A stretch of 64,000 bases of DNA from Kutzneria sp. CA-103260 (lineage in GTDB: Bacteria; Actinomycetota; Actinomycetes; Mycobacteriales; Pseudonocardiaceae): NCBI RefSeq assembly GCF_018263855.1, contig NZ_CP073318.1:9982001-10046000 (forward strand), read 5' to 3'. A model generated the notes under the pieces. That model saw only the letters and a program-made list of their open reading frames with translations. It was not told the DNA's origin and searched no databases. How positions within the stretch are numbered: position 1 is the first letter of the stretch; each line of letters opens with the position of its first letter. Position numbers and translations under genes: made by a program. This document shows, piece by piece, positions 15,232 through 24,793 of the stretch.

Positions 15232-16615
15232 GGTACGCCTCCGTGATCTCCTTCGGCCCGAACGGCCAGATCCGCTCGACCCGGGCCCAGATCAGGAACG
15301 CCACGACGCCGACGACCACCCAGGCGACGGACAGGCCGATGGACAGCCAGTCGGTGGAGAAGTACAGGTAGATCCAGCCGACCACGGCGATGATCAGCGG
15401 CACCGGGAACAGCCACATCTTGTACGGACGGTTCAGGTTCGGCTGCCGCCGCCGCAGCACCACCAGGGCCGCGGCCTGGGCCAGCGCCTGGACCAGCACG
15501 ATGACCGTGGTGAGCATGTTGATCACGGTGGTCAGCGTGAACAGCGAGCCGACGGCGGTGATGACGCCCATCACCAGCAGGCCGACGGTGGGGAAGTGCC
15601 CCTTGGGGTGCAGCTTGGCGAACTGGGGAAGGAACAGCTTGTCGCGGGCGCCCTCGTAGGGCACCCGGGAGCCGGCCAGCAGACCGGCGAACACCGAGGC
15701 GAAAGCGGTCACCACGATGAGCACGGTCACGATGTCGGCGGCCGTCGAGCCCCACGCGGTGGACACGGCCAGGGTGGCGACCGAGGTGGACTTGGCCACG
15801 TCCTGCCAGGGCAGCACGCCGAGGATGCCGACCTGGAGCAGCAGGTACAGGCACATGATGCCGACGATGGACAGGATGATCGAGCGCGGCAGCGTCTTGC
15901 CCGGCTCGCGCACCTCGCCGCCCAGGTACGCGCTGGTGTTGTAGCCGAGGTAGTCGTACACCGAGAGCACGAGTCCGGCGCCGAGGCCCATGAAGAACGG
16001 CCCGCCCGCGGCGAACGTGCCCGGCGCGTAGGTGAAGGCCATCGCGCCGTTGAAGTGGCTGTACGCGGCGATGATCACGGCGAACATGCTGACCAGCATC
16101 ACGCCGAAGAACACGGTGGTGATCCGGGTGGTGTCACCGATCTTGCGGTACAGCATGGCGACGACGACCGCGGTGATCACGATGCCCACGATGTGGCCGA
16201 ACGTGTTCACGTTGCCGCTGCTGTCCACCACCGCCGGCCACAGCGCGCCGAGGTACTGCACCAGGCCGATCACGCCGGTGGACATGATCAGCGGGATGTA
16301 GAGGATCGCGGTCCACACGAACAGGAACGGCATCAGCCGCCCGGTCCGGTACTGGAACGCCTCCCGCAGATAGATGTAGGTGCCGCCGGCGCCCGGCAGC
16401 GAGGCCCCGAGCTCGGCCCAGATCAGGCCGTCGGCCAGCGCGATGATCGCGCCGATGACCCAGCCGAACACCGCCTGTGGACCGCCGACGTCCGCGACCA
16501 TGATCGGGATCGTCAGGAACGGCCCGACGCCGCACATCTGGGTCATGTTGATGGCGGTCGCTTGCCATGGCCCGATCTTGCGTTCGAGGCCCACCTGTTG
16601 CGTGTCCGAAGCCAC
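15206..16615 (-). CDS. APC-superfamily amino acid permease
   Basis: 469 residues with about twelve hydrophobic helices. The N-terminal IGPWQATAINMTQMCGVGPF and GGTYIYLREAF are typical of amino acid-polyamine-organocation transporters. Later motifs include YLGYNTSAYLGGEVREPGKT and a late VPYEGARDKLFLPQFAKLHP. It probably imports or exchanges an amino acid across the cytoplasmic membrane; the substrate cannot be read from the sequence. No linked metabolic gene suggests one. Confidence 0.85.
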   Translation of the reverse strand: MASDTQQVGLERKIGPWQATAINMTQMCGVGPFLTIPIMVADVGGPQAVFGWVIGAIIALADGLIWAELGASLPGAGGTYIYLREAFQYRTGRLMPFLFVWTAILYIPLIMSTGVIGLVQYLGALWPAVVDSSGNVNTFGHIVGIVITAVVVAMLYRKIGDTTRITTVFFGVMLVSMFAVIIAAYSHFNGAMAFTYAPGTFAAGGPFFMGLGAGLVLSVYDYLGYNTSAYLGGEVREPGKTLPRSIILSIVGIMCLYLLLQVGILGVLPWQDVAKSTSVATLAVSTAWGSTAADIVTVLIVVTAFASVFAGLLAGSRVPYEGARDKLFLPQFAKLHPKGHFPTVGLLVMGVITAVGSLFTLTTVINMLTTVIVLVQALAQAAALVVLRRRQPNLNRPYKMWLFPVPLIIAVVGWIYLYFSTDWLSIGLSVAWVVVGVVAFLIWARVERIWPFGPKEITEAYLTTSTSGA

Positions 16616-16733
16616 GCCCCACCTCCCTGGTCGAATTAGGAAAGGTTCTTAACATATAGACCAGGTGATGGGGAACACGCCGACGGTGACTGCCGACGAA
16701 GTCGTGACCTGATCTTGCGGGAGACTGAGCCGC

Positions 16734-17030
16734 GTGACGCCGTCCGGCCTATTCCCGGAGTCGTGGCGGATCGCGTCCGACGACCAGCGGGTCGACCTGG
16801 AGAAACAGCTGGTGGAGGCGGTCGCCGACGACCATCCCCTGGCGCTCGCGCCGGTGGCCGCGGTGGCCTCCTGTGTGGACTGCGCGGCCGTGGTCTACAC
16901 GGCCGGACTCGGCCGTGAGCTGGTCTGGACCATCGTGACCTTCGGTCGGTCGGACAGCGCCGGTACCCGGGTCGATGTCTTCCCGGCCTTCGCTGGTCTG
17001 CGCCGCGCCCTGGCGGCTCACCTCCATTGA
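16734..17030 (+). CDS. Small hypothetical protein
   Basis: 98 residues from GTG 16734. It contains two Cys in VAAVASCVDCAAVVYTAG and ends with ALAAHLH. There is no signal peptide and no family I recognise. It is divergent from the permease gene and 64 bp upstream of the ROK regulator, with which it may be co-transcribed. Confidence 0.5.
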   Translation: MTPSGLFPESWRIASDDQRVDLEKQLVEAVADDHPLALAPVAAVASCVDCAAVVYTAGLGRELVWTIVTFGRSDSAGTRVDVFPAFAGLRRALAAHLH

Positions 17031-17094
17031 TCCGGTCAACTCCTACTATGGGAGGTCGGCGGGGCCTTGGCCCCTGGACACGGAGGCAAGCGGT

Positions 17095-18312
17095 GTGAGG
17101 GCGCCACAGGTCGGCACGCCCGCGAGCATGCGGGAGCTCAACCAGCGGATCGTGCTGGACCGGCTGCGTGGCGGCGGCGCCGCGACCAGGCCGAGCCTGG
17201 CCAGGGACACCGGACTGTCCAAGCCGACGGTCGGGCAGGCGCTGCTCGACCTGGAGCAGGACGGACTGGTTCGGGAGGCGGGGCGCACCAGCGCCGGCCC
17301 CGGCCGGTCGGCGGTGCTCTACGAGGCCGACCCGGCGGCCGGGCACGTGCTGGGCATCGACATCGGCCGCGGCCGCATCCGGCTGGCGGTGGCCGACCTG
17401 GCCGGCACGGTCGTGGCCAAAGTGGACGAACCCAACCGCTGTCGCTCGGCCAGCGCCCTGGTGCGCACGGTGCACGAGATGGCCACCGGCGTGGTCGGCC
17501 AGGCCGGCCTGCAACTGCCCGATGTGGTGCTGACGGTCGTCGGCAGCCCGGGCGTGCCGGACCGCCGCGGCCGGATGCTGCACTACGCGCCGAACCTGCC
17601 CGGCTGGGGCCGTCGCGGCCTGCTGGACGAGCTGGAAGCGGTGTTGGGCCCGAACCTGGTGGTGGAGAACGATGCCAACCTGGCCGCGGTGGGCGAGCGG
17701 GACCAGGGCGCGGCCCGTGGCGTGGACGTTTTCGTCTGCGTGAACGTGGGCACCGGCATCGGCATGGGCATCGTGGTCGATGGGCAGCTGTTCCGCGGCG
17801 CGCACGGGGCCGCAGGCGAGGTGGGCTACCTGCCCTATGGCTGGGTGGACGCGGAGTCGGAGGGCTGGACGCCGTCCACACCGGGCATGTTGGAGCAGGC
17901 CGCCGCCGCGAACTCGGTGGTGAAGCTGGCCCGTGAGCACGGCGTGCGCAACGCCGGCTCGGCCCGTGAAGTGTTCCAGCTGGCCCGGCAAGGCGACGCC
18001 GGTGCGCTGGCGGTGGTCGAGCAGGAGGCGGTGAAGCTGGCCTTCCTGGTGGCCTCGGTGTCGGCGGTGATCGACCCGGAGGTGGTGCTGCTGGTCGGTG
18101 GCATCGGGTCCAACACCGACCTGCTGGTGGAGCCGCTGGAGAAGGCGCTGCACGAGATCAGCCCGATGGCGCCCCGGATCTGCCCCGGCGAGCTGGGCGA
18201 GAACGCGGTCCTGACCGGCGCCATCGCCACCGGCCTGCGCGGCGCCCAGGACATCGTGTTCGAGCGTCGTGGCGAGAATCTGGTAACACAGCGCAGCGGT
18301 GTGAACGCCTAG
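17095..18312 (+). CDS. ROK-family transcriptional regulator/sugar-kinase-like protein
   Basis: 405 residues from GTG 17095, preceded by GGAGG. An N-terminal winged helix (STMRELN-like SMRELNQRIVLDRL, then STAGL-like GLSKPTVGQALLDLEQDGLV) precedes the ROK domain: ATP-binding LGIDIGRGRIRLAVADL, ENDANLAAVGE and VNVGTGIGMGIVVDGQLFRG. After GAAGEVGYL the normal CxCGxxGCxE zinc motif is absent and replaced by an acidic/aromatic stretch. ROK repressors usually sense sugars. Loss of the zinc site suggests altered ligand binding or a purely regulatory role. Confidence 0.85.
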   Translation: MRAPQVGTPASMRELNQRIVLDRLRGGGAATRPSLARDTGLSKPTVGQALLDLEQDGLVREAGRTSAGPGRSAVLYEADPAAGHVLGIDIGRGRIRLAVADLAGTVVAKVDEPNRCRSASALVRTVHEMATGVVGQAGLQLPDVVLTVVGSPGVPDRRGRMLHYAPNLPGWGRRGLLDELEAVLGPNLVVENDANLAAVGERDQGAARGVDVFVCVNVGTGIGMGIVVDGQLFRGAHGAAGEVGYLPYGWVDAESEGWTPSTPGMLEQAAAANSVVKLAREHGVRNAGSAREVFQLARQGDAGALAVVEQEAVKLAFLVASVSAVIDPEVVLLVGGIGSNTDLLVEPLEKALHEISPMAPRICPGELGENAVLTGAIATGLRGAQDIVFERRGENLVTQRSGVNA

Positions 18313-18621
18313 TTTGAACGTTTCACTCGTTTGGCGGAATCCGACCCGAGGTTTGGTGGCATAGCGTGAGCAACACCTCCTCGGGAGGGAAAAGGGTCGC
18401 ACAAGGGGATAAATACGAGGCAGGCCGAGACGGGGGTCAGGTCCACCTCACGTTCAGGGAGCGGTCCGCCGCGCCGCTTTCGCCCGCTCCCTGAACGTCT
18501 CACCCCACACAGACGCACAACAGGGGCCGCCCCGGGCAGGGCGGCCCCTGTTGTTGTGCTGGGAAGGGGGCATTCCTGGCGTTCAACGCCAGGAATGCCC
18601 CCTTCCCAGCATCAAGGCGGG
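18313..18621. other. Intergenic block of three stacked hairpins
   Basis: Between the convergent ROK and DUF305 genes, three inverted repeats follow one another: 18450-18464/18484-18498 (15 bp), 18518-18532/18539-18553 (15 bp) and 18558-18583/18585-18610 (26 bp). No gene is seen. They probably block transcription in both directions. Confidence 0.7.
18558..18610. terminator. Family A palindrome, 26-bp arms
   Basis: A perfect inverted repeat with arms 18558-18583 and 18585-18610 and a single central C. The core TTCCTGGCGTT / AACGCCAGGAA is related to the palindromes at 29153-29195 and 51764-51806. It lies 12 bp past the end of the DUF305 gene and probably serves as a bidirectional terminator. 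Confidence 0.75.
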
Positions 18622-19362
18622 TCAGTTCATCGGCAGCGGCTGGATGTTCTTGGCCGCCATCATCTGCTTCATCAGCTCGACCTCGGAGTCCTGCGACTTC
18701 AGCATGTTCTCGGCCAGCACACGCACCGCGGGCACGGTGGCGTGCGCGGCGGCGAACTGGGCCATCGGCGCGCCGCCGAGGTGATGGCGCATCATCAGCT
18801 GCAGGAAGTAGGCGTCCATGTCCGGCCCGGTCAGCGACTGGAGCTTGGAGATCTCGTCGCCGCTGGCGTAGCCGGGCATGTGGTCGACCCCGTTGGACGG
18901 CATCTGGTTGCCGTTCATGCCGGGCATGCCGGCCATACCGTCGCTGGGCCCGGCCATCCACGCCATGTACCGCCCGGTCGGGGACTGCTCGGGCTGGCCC
19001 CACAGCATGAGCCAGCCTCGCATCCGTCCGGACTGGTCCTCCTGGGTGGACTGGATGTCGAAGGCCAGCTGCCGGATCTGCGGGTCCTGGGTGTGGTCGC
19101 GGGCCCAGTTGGCCATGGTCACGGCCTGCTCGTGGTGCAGGGACATGTCCTGGGCGAAGCCGACCTCGACCGAGCCGGGGCCGGGGCTGCCCGACCCGTC
19201 GCCGCTGCCGGGCAGCTTGATCAGCAGCCCGACGGCCGCGCCGAGCAGCAGGATGGCCACCGCGGCGGCGGCCAGCACCAGCACCCGCGTGGTCGCGGAG
19301 ACGGGGCCGCTGGGCAGCTCCTCCTCCGCGACCTCGTCGAGTTCGTCGGTCTCGGTCATCAC
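18622..19362 (-). CDS. DUF305 membrane-anchored protein
   Basis: 246 residues. An acidic N-terminus is followed by one membrane helix (VLVLAAAAVAILLLGAAVGL, ~27-47) and an extracytoplasmic DUF305 domain with the paired His/Met motifs DMSLHHEQAVTMANWA and LMMRHHLGGAPMAQFA, plus a Met/Gly-rich segment in between. The family is linked to metal, especially copper, stress but is uncharacterised. Its start overlaps the stop of the DUF3105 gene (GTGATGA, 19362-19357 region), so the two are coupled. Confidence 0.85.
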   Translation of the reverse strand: MMTETDELDEVAEEELPSGPVSATTRVLVLAAAAVAILLLGAAVGLLIKLPGSGDGSGSPGPGSVEVGFAQDMSLHHEQAVTMANWARDHTQDPQIRQLAFDIQSTQEDQSGRMRGWLMLWGQPEQSPTGRYMAWMAGPSDGMAGMPGMNGNQMPSNGVDHMPGYASGDEISKLQSLTGPDMDAYFLQLMMRHHLGGAPMAQFAAAHATVPAVRVLAENMLKSQDSEVELMKQMMAAKNIQPLPMN

Positions 19363-20201
19363 TTGGACGGGCTGGTCGGGGCGGCGCCGGAGGCGGGCAT
19401 GCCGGCCGGCTGCTGCTCGTTGGTGGCGCTCTGCGAGCCGGAGCCGGTCATCGGCACCGCGTCCGGGCCCGGCTTGGACGGGTCGAACGGCGGCGGGTTC
19501 TGCGGGTCGAACTGGCCCGGGCCCAGCGCGTCACAGCTGGCGCCGACCTCGGGGTACTCGTACTGGTTGGTGCGCAGCGCGGAGATGAACTCGTCGATGC
19601 GCGGGTCGCCGGCGCTGTCCACCTTGAGCTGGTGGCCCCACGACTGCAGCGAGACCGCCTTGTCCAGGCCCGGGTACGGGGACAGCATCATGAACTGCTT
19701 GCCCTGCACCTTGAGCTTGAGCGTGTTGAGGTCGTCGCCCTTGATCTTGTCGGGGTTGTAGGCGATCCACACGGTGCCGTGCTCCAGGGCGTGCACCATG
19801 TTCTCGCTGCGCACCGCGTTCTGGTAGACGATGCCGTCGCAGTCGGCCCAGAAGCCGTCGTGCGGGCCGCCGAAGGGCGGCGACTGGTCGTAGGCCACCC
19901 GCTGGGTGGGCTGCACGTGCTGGCCGGACTTGTAGTCCTTGACCACGACACCCGGGATCTTGGTCGACGGGTCCTTGTTGCTGTCGCTGGGCTGCCACTG
20001 CGCCAGCGCGGCCTGGGCCTCGTTCTTGGCGCTGATCTGCGCATAGGCGTACCCGAACACGCCGATGGCCAGCAACAGCACGACGACGACGGCGATGATG
20101 GTGCCCCAGGGCTTGCCCTTGCCGCCCACCACCTGTCCGCGCGCCGCGTTGACGGCGTTCTTCTTGCTGCCGCCGCCACCCTTCTTCTTCCCGCCGGCCA
20201 T
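19359..20201 (-). CDS. DUF3105 membrane-anchored protein
   Basis: 280 residues: Lys/Gly-rich N-terminus, one membrane helix (IIAVVVVLLLAIGVFGYAYA, ~35-55), then a DUF3105 domain with PPFGGPHDGFWADCDGIVYQ, VHALEHGTVWIAYNPDKI and a Pro-rich tail. The conserved His and Cys suggest metal binding. It is divergent from argS, as is common in actinobacteria, and translationally coupled to the DUF305 gene. The function is not known. Confidence 0.85.
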   Translation of the reverse strand: MAGGKKKGGGGSKKNAVNAARGQVVGGKGKPWGTIIAVVVVLLLAIGVFGYAYAQISAKNEAQAALAQWQPSDSNKDPSTKIPGVVVKDYKSGQHVQPTQRVAYDQSPPFGGPHDGFWADCDGIVYQNAVRSENMVHALEHGTVWIAYNPDKIKGDDLNTLKLKVQGKQFMMLSPYPGLDKAVSLQSWGHQLKVDSAGDPRIDEFISALRTNQYEYPEVGASCDALGPGQFDPQNPPPFDPSKPGPDAVPMTGSGSQSATNEQQPAGMPASGAAPTSPSK

Positions 20202-20388
20202 CTCCCCGCCCTTGGCATCGTGAGCTGGACCACACCGGTCCAGACCTTCGGCGGCCAGTGTAGGGACCGGGGATGAGAATTCCGTCAGACCCCGATCCGG
20301 TCACGGCGTCGGGACCAGGGCCGTTCCACCCCTCGGTCTGTGAATAACCCCATCGCGAGCTGCGAATACGCTCTCCTAGACTGCCGGG

Positions 20389-22068
20389 GTGACTCCAGCC
20401 GCTCTCGCCGATCTTGTCCGTTCCGCCGCCGTCGACGTCCTCACCTCCCGAGGCCTCGACACCGGCGTGCTTCCGGCCGAGGTGACAGTGGAGCGACCCC
20501 GCAACCCGGAGCACGGCGACTACGCCACCAACCTGGCCCTGCAGGTGTCCAAGAAGCTCGGGGTGAACCCCCGGGACTTCGCCGGCTGGCTGGCCGAGGC
20601 CCTGACCAAGCAGGACGGCGTGGCCGCGGTGGACGTCGCCGGGCCGGGCTTCCTCAACCTGCGGCTGGACGCCGACGCGCAGGGCGCGATCGTGCGCGAG
20701 GCGCTGACCGCCGGCGCGGCCTACGGCCACAACGAGCTGCTGGCCGGCAAGAAGATCAACCTCGAGTTCGTCTCGGCCAACCCGACCGGCCCGGTGCACC
20801 TGGGCGGCACCCGGTGGGCCGCGGTCGGCGACGCCCTGGGCCGGGTCCTGGAGGCCGAGGGCGCCGCGGTGACCCGGGAGTACTACTTCAACGACGCCGG
20901 CGCGCAGATCGACCGGTTCGTGCGCTCGCTGGTGGCCGCGGCCAAGGGCGAGCCGGCCCCGGCCGACGGCTACGGCGGCGGCTACATCGCCGACATCGCG
21001 GCCGAGGTGATCAAGCGGGAGCCCAGCGCGCTGTCGCTGCCCGAGGCCGAGCGGGACGAGACGTTCCGGCGCACCGGCGTGAACCTGATGTTCGACGAGA
21101 TCAAGCAGAGCCTGCACGACTTCGGCACCGACTTCGACGTCTACTTCCACGAGAACTCGCTGCACGAGTCCGGGGCCGTGGACCGGGCCGTCGCGCAGCT
21201 CAAGGCCTCTGGCGACCTCTACGAGGAGGACGGCGCCTGGTGGATCCGGTCCAAGGACTTCGGCGACGACAAGGACCGGGTCGTCATCAAGAGCGACGGC
21301 GCGCCGGCCTACATCGCCGGTGACATCGCGTACTTCAAGGACAAGCGGGACCGCGGCTTCGACCTGTGCATCTACATGCTGGGCGCGGACCACCACGGCT
21401 ACATCGGCCGGCTCAAGGCGGCCGCGGCGGCGCTGGGCGACGACCCGAACACCGTCGAGGTGCTGATCGGCCAGCTGGTGAACCTGGTCGCCGACGGCAA
21501 GCCGGTGCGGATGAGCAAGCGGGCCGGCACGGTGATCACGCTGGAGGACCTGGTCGACGCGGTCGGCGTGGACGCGGCCCGGTACTCGCTGATCCGGTCC
21601 TCCGTGGACTCCGCCGTGGACATCGACCTCGACGTGCTGCGCAAGACCACCGCCGAGAACCCGGTCTACTACGTGCAGTACGCGCACGCCCGCATCGCCC
21701 GGGTGCTGGAGAACGCGGCCGACCTGAAGATCGAGCTCGGCGACGTCGCCGACGCCGACCTGACCCTGCTGACCATGGACAAGGAGGGTGCGCTGATCCG
21801 CACCCTCGGCGAGTTCCCGAAGGTCGTCGCCTCGGCGGCCGAACTGCGCGAGCCCCACCGGGTGGCGCGGTACCTGGAAGGCCTCGCCGGCGCCTTCCAC
21901 AAGTACTACGACGACAAGGACGACCCGGACACGGCCAGGGTCCTGCCCAAGGGCGACGAGGAGGTGTCGCCGCGGGCGGTCCCGCAGCTGCACCTCTACC
22001 GCGCCACGCAGCAGGTGCTGCGCAACGGGTTGGCCCTGCTCGGTGTCTCCGCCCCGGAACGGATGTAG
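20389..22068 (+). CDS. argS: Arginyl-tRNA synthetase
   Basis: 559 residues from GTG. Class I synthetase: N-terminal Add-1 domain (~1-100), HIGH-like NPTGPVHLGG at ~131-140, a KMSKS-like RMSKRAGTV near 374, and a C-terminal anticodon-binding domain ending LGVSAPERM. It charges tRNA-Arg with arginine in the cytoplasm. It heads the argS-lysA-hom-thrC-thrB cluster; lysA begins 5 bp later. Confidence 0.97.
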   Translation: MTPAALADLVRSAAVDVLTSRGLDTGVLPAEVTVERPRNPEHGDYATNLALQVSKKLGVNPRDFAGWLAEALTKQDGVAAVDVAGPGFLNLRLDADAQGAIVREALTAGAAYGHNELLAGKKINLEFVSANPTGPVHLGGTRWAAVGDALGRVLEAEGAAVTREYYFNDAGAQIDRFVRSLVAAAKGEPAPADGYGGGYIADIAAEVIKREPSALSLPEAERDETFRRTGVNLMFDEIKQSLHDFGTDFDVYFHENSLHESGAVDRAVAQLKASGDLYEEDGAWWIRSKDFGDDKDRVVIKSDGAPAYIAGDIAYFKDKRDRGFDLCIYMLGADHHGYIGRLKAAAAALGDDPNTVEVLIGQLVNLVADGKPVRMSKRAGTVITLEDLVDAVGVDAARYSLIRSSVDSAVDIDLDVLRKTTAENPVYYVQYAHARIARVLENAADLKIELGDVADADLTLLTMDKEGALIRTLGEFPKVVASAAELREPHRVARYLEGLAGAFHKYYDDKDDPDTARVLPKGDEEVSPRAVPQLHLYRATQQVLRNGLALLGVSAPERM

Positions 22069-22073
22069 CCGCG

Positions 22074-23498
22074 ATGCGCGCACACCCCGCCGGCCCACGT
22101 CACGCCGACGTGTTGGTGCCGGCGAACACCGCAGGAACCCGACCGTCCACTTCGGACGAGATGGACACGTTGCCGGCCAACGTGTGGCCGCTGAACACCA
22201 GCCGCCGCGCGGACGGCGTGGTCGAGCTGGCCGGCGTGGACGTGCGGGAGCTGGCCGAGCAGTACGGCACGCCGCTGTTCGTGGTCGACGAGGACGACTT
22301 CCGCACCCGCTGCCGCACGCACGCCGAGGCGTTCGGCGACCCGGCGCTGGTGCACTACGCGTCCAAGGCCTTCCTGTCCGTGGAGATCGCCCGCTGGGTC
22401 GCGCAGGAGGGCCTGGGGCTGGACGTGTGCAGCGGCGGCGAGCTGGCCATCGCGCTGCGCGCGGAGTTCCCGCCGGAGCGGATCGCCTTGCACGGCAACA
22501 ACAAGTCCTCGGCCGAGCTGGCCATGGCGGTGGACGCCGGTGTCGGCGTGGTGGTGCTGGACTCGTTCCTGGAGATCGCCCGCCTGGACGAGATCGCCCG
22601 CGGCCGCGGGGTGCGGCAGCCGGTGCTGATCCGCGTGACGGTCGGCGTCGAGGCCCACACCCACGAGTTCATCGCCACCGCGCACGAGGACCAGAAGTTC
22701 GGCTTCTCGCTGGCCGGTGGCGACGCCGCCGAGGCGGCCCGCCGGGTGCTCAAGGCCGAGGGGCTCAAGCTCGTCGGCCTGCACAGCCACATCGGCTCGC
22801 AGATCTACGACGCCGACGGCTTCGAGATCGCCGCGCACCGGGTGATCGGTCTGCTTTCCCGGCTGCACAAGGAACATGGCGACGACGCGCTGGCCGATCT
22901 GACCACTGTGGACCTCGGTGGCGGGCTCGGCATCGCCTACATGGCCGACGACGACCCGCCGCCGGTCGGGCAGCTGGCCGAGCAGCTGCGCCAGATCGTG
23001 CGCAAGGAGTGCGACAACGAGGGACTGCCGGTGCCGCGCGTGGCCGTGGAGCCGGGCCGGGCCATCGCCGGCCCCGGCACTGTCACGGTGTACGAAGTCG
23101 GCACCACCAAGGACGTTGTGCTCGGCGGCGGCACCGGCCGCCGCTACGTCAGCGTCGACGGCGGCATGAGCGACAACATCCGCACCGCCCTGTACGACGC
23201 GGTCTACGACTGCCGGCTGGTGTCCCGCCGCGTCGACGAGGACGTGCCGGCCACGCTGTCCCGCGTGGTGGGCAAGCACTGCGAGTCCGGCGACGTCGTG
23301 GTGCGCGACTGCTGGCTGCCCGGCGACATCGCCCCCGGCGACCTGCTCGCGCTGGCCGGGACCGGCGCCTACTGCTACGCCATGGCCAACGGCTACAACC
23401 GGTTGCCCCGTCCGGCGGTCGTCGCCGTCAAGGACGGCCAGAGCCGGCTGTTGCTGCGCAGGGAGACCGAGGACGACCTGTTCCGCCTGGAGGCATAG
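22074..23498 (+). CDS. lysA: Diaminopimelate decarboxylase
   Basis: 474 residues from ATG 22074 (MRAHPAGPRHADVL, the usual actinobacterial N-terminus). Fold type III PLP enzyme: PLP-lysine in VHYASKAFLS at ~97, LVGLHSHIGSQ, TVDLGGGLGIAY and the active-site Cys region HCESGD. It converts meso-diaminopimelate to L-lysine, the last step of lysine synthesis. It follows argS by 5 bp and precedes hom by 2 bp, so the cluster is one transcript. Confidence 0.96.
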   Translation: MRAHPAGPRHADVLVPANTAGTRPSTSDEMDTLPANVWPLNTSRRADGVVELAGVDVRELAEQYGTPLFVVDEDDFRTRCRTHAEAFGDPALVHYASKAFLSVEIARWVAQEGLGLDVCSGGELAIALRAEFPPERIALHGNNKSSAELAMAVDAGVGVVVLDSFLEIARLDEIARGRGVRQPVLIRVTVGVEAHTHEFIATAHEDQKFGFSLAGGDAAEAARRVLKAEGLKLVGLHSHIGSQIYDADGFEIAAHRVIGLLSRLHKEHGDDALADLTTVDLGGGLGIAYMADDDPPPVGQLAEQLRQIVRKECDNEGLPVPRVAVEPGRAIAGPGTVTVYEVGTTKDVVLGGGTGRRYVSVDGGMSDNIRTALYDAVYDCRLVSRRVDEDVPATLSRVVGKHCESGDVVVRDCWLPGDIAPGDLLALAGTGAYCYAMANGYNRLPRPAVVAVKDGQSRLLLRRETEDDLFRLEA

Positions 23499-23500
23499 TC

Positions 23501-24793
23501 GTGAAACCCATCAAGGTCGCGATGCTCGGCTGCGGCACCGTCGGCACCGAGGTGGCACGGCTGCTCACCGACCAGGCGGAGGACTTCGCGGCCAGGATCG
23601 GGGCGCCCGTCGAGCTGACCGGCATCGCGGTGCGCCGGCCCAACAAGCACCGCGAGGTGCCGGCCGAGCTGCTGACCACTGACGCCGACTCGCTCGTCGA
23701 GTCCGATGTGGACGTTGTCGTCGAGGTGATCGGCGGCATCGAGCCGGTGCGCTCGCTGCTGCTGAAAGCGCTCAACGCCGGCAAGTCCGTGGTCACGGCC
23801 AACAAGGCGCTGCTGGCCGAGCACGGCCCCGAGCTGTACGCGGCGGCCGACGCCTCCGGCGCGGACATCTACTTCGAGGCCTCGGTGGCCGGGGCCATCC
23901 CGTTGCTGCGCCCGCTGCGCGAGTCCCTTGCCGGGGACCGGATCAACCGTGTGATGGGCATTGTCAACGGCACCACCAACTTCATCCTGTCGGCGATGTC
24001 GGCCACCGGCGCCGGCTACGCCGAGACGCTGGAGGAGGCCAGCCGTCTCGGCTACGCGGAGGCGGACCCGACCGCGGACGTGGACGGCTTCGACGCCGCG
24101 TCCAAGGCGGCGATCCTGGCCTCGCTGGCCTTCCACACCCGGGTCACCGCCGGGGACGTGCACCGTGAGGGCATCTCCGCGGTCACCTCGGCCGACATCG
24201 CGGCCGCCCGGGGACTGGGCCGCACGGTGAAGCTGCTGGCCATCTGCGAGCGGGTCACCGACGCGGAGGGCGTCGAGTCCGTGGCCGTCCGTGTGCATCC
24301 GGCGATGATCCCCAACAGCCACCCGCTGGCCTCGGTCGGCGGCGCGTTCAACGCGGTGTTCGTCGAGGCCGACGCGGCCGGCCAGCTGATGTTCTACGGC
24401 CAGGGCGCGGGCGGCGCGCCGACGGCCAGCGCGGTGCTCGGCGACCTGGTCGCGGTGGCGCGCAACATCGTCGCCGGCGGGCGGGGCCCGCGCGAGTCGG
24501 CGTACGCGGAGCTGCCGGTCCGGCCGATGGGCCAGGCCAGCACCCGCTACCACATCAGCCTGGACGTGGCCGACCGGCCGGGCGTGCTGTCGCAGGTCGC
24601 CGCGGTGTTCGCCGAGCACGACGTGAGCATCGCCGTGGTGCGCCAGGAAGGCCGTCCGGTGGACGCGAGCCTGGTGGTCGTCACGCACGCCGCGTCCGAC
24701 GCGGCGCTGCGCGGCACGGTGGACAAGATCGCCGGGCTGCCGGTGGTGCGTGAGGTCGTCAGCGTGATGCGGGTCGAAGGGGAAGAGTCATGA
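23501..24793 (+). CDS. hom: Homoserine dehydrogenase
   Basis: 430 residues from GTG 23501. The NAD(P)-binding IKVAMLGCGTVGTEVARLL starts the protein, the catalytic domain carries GIVNGTTNFILSAM and EADPTADVDGFDAASK, and a C-terminal ACT domain (~350-430; YHISLDVADRPGVLSQVAAV) gives threonine feedback control in this family. It makes homoserine from aspartate semialdehyde. Its end overlaps thrC (ATGA at 24790-24793). Confidence 0.96.
   Translation: MKPIKVAMLGCGTVGTEVARLLTDQAEDFAARIGAPVELTGIAVRRPNKHREVPAELLTTDADSLVESDVDVVVEVIGGIEPVRSLLLKALNAGKSVVTANKALLAEHGPELYAAADASGADIYFEASVAGAIPLLRPLRESLAGDRINRVMGIVNGTTNFILSAMSATGAGYAETLEEASRLGYAEADPTADVDGFDAASKAAILASLAFHTRVTAGDVHREGISAVTSADIAAARGLGRTVKLLAICERVTDAEGVESVAVRVHPAMIPNSHPLASVGGAFNAVFVEADAAGQLMFYGQGAGGAPTASAVLGDLVAVARNIVAGGRGPRESAYAELPVRPMGQASTRYHISLDVADRPGVLSQVAAVFAEHDVSIAVVRQEGRPVDASLVVVTHAASDAALRGTVDKIAGLPVVREVVSVMRVEGEES

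Noticed and set aside
19531..22098. Very long open frame antisense to argS and the DUF3105 gene
   Set aside because: It is one of several long antisense frames caused by GC-rich codons. The plus-strand argS and minus-strand DUF3105 genes have clear family motifs; the antisense frame has none.
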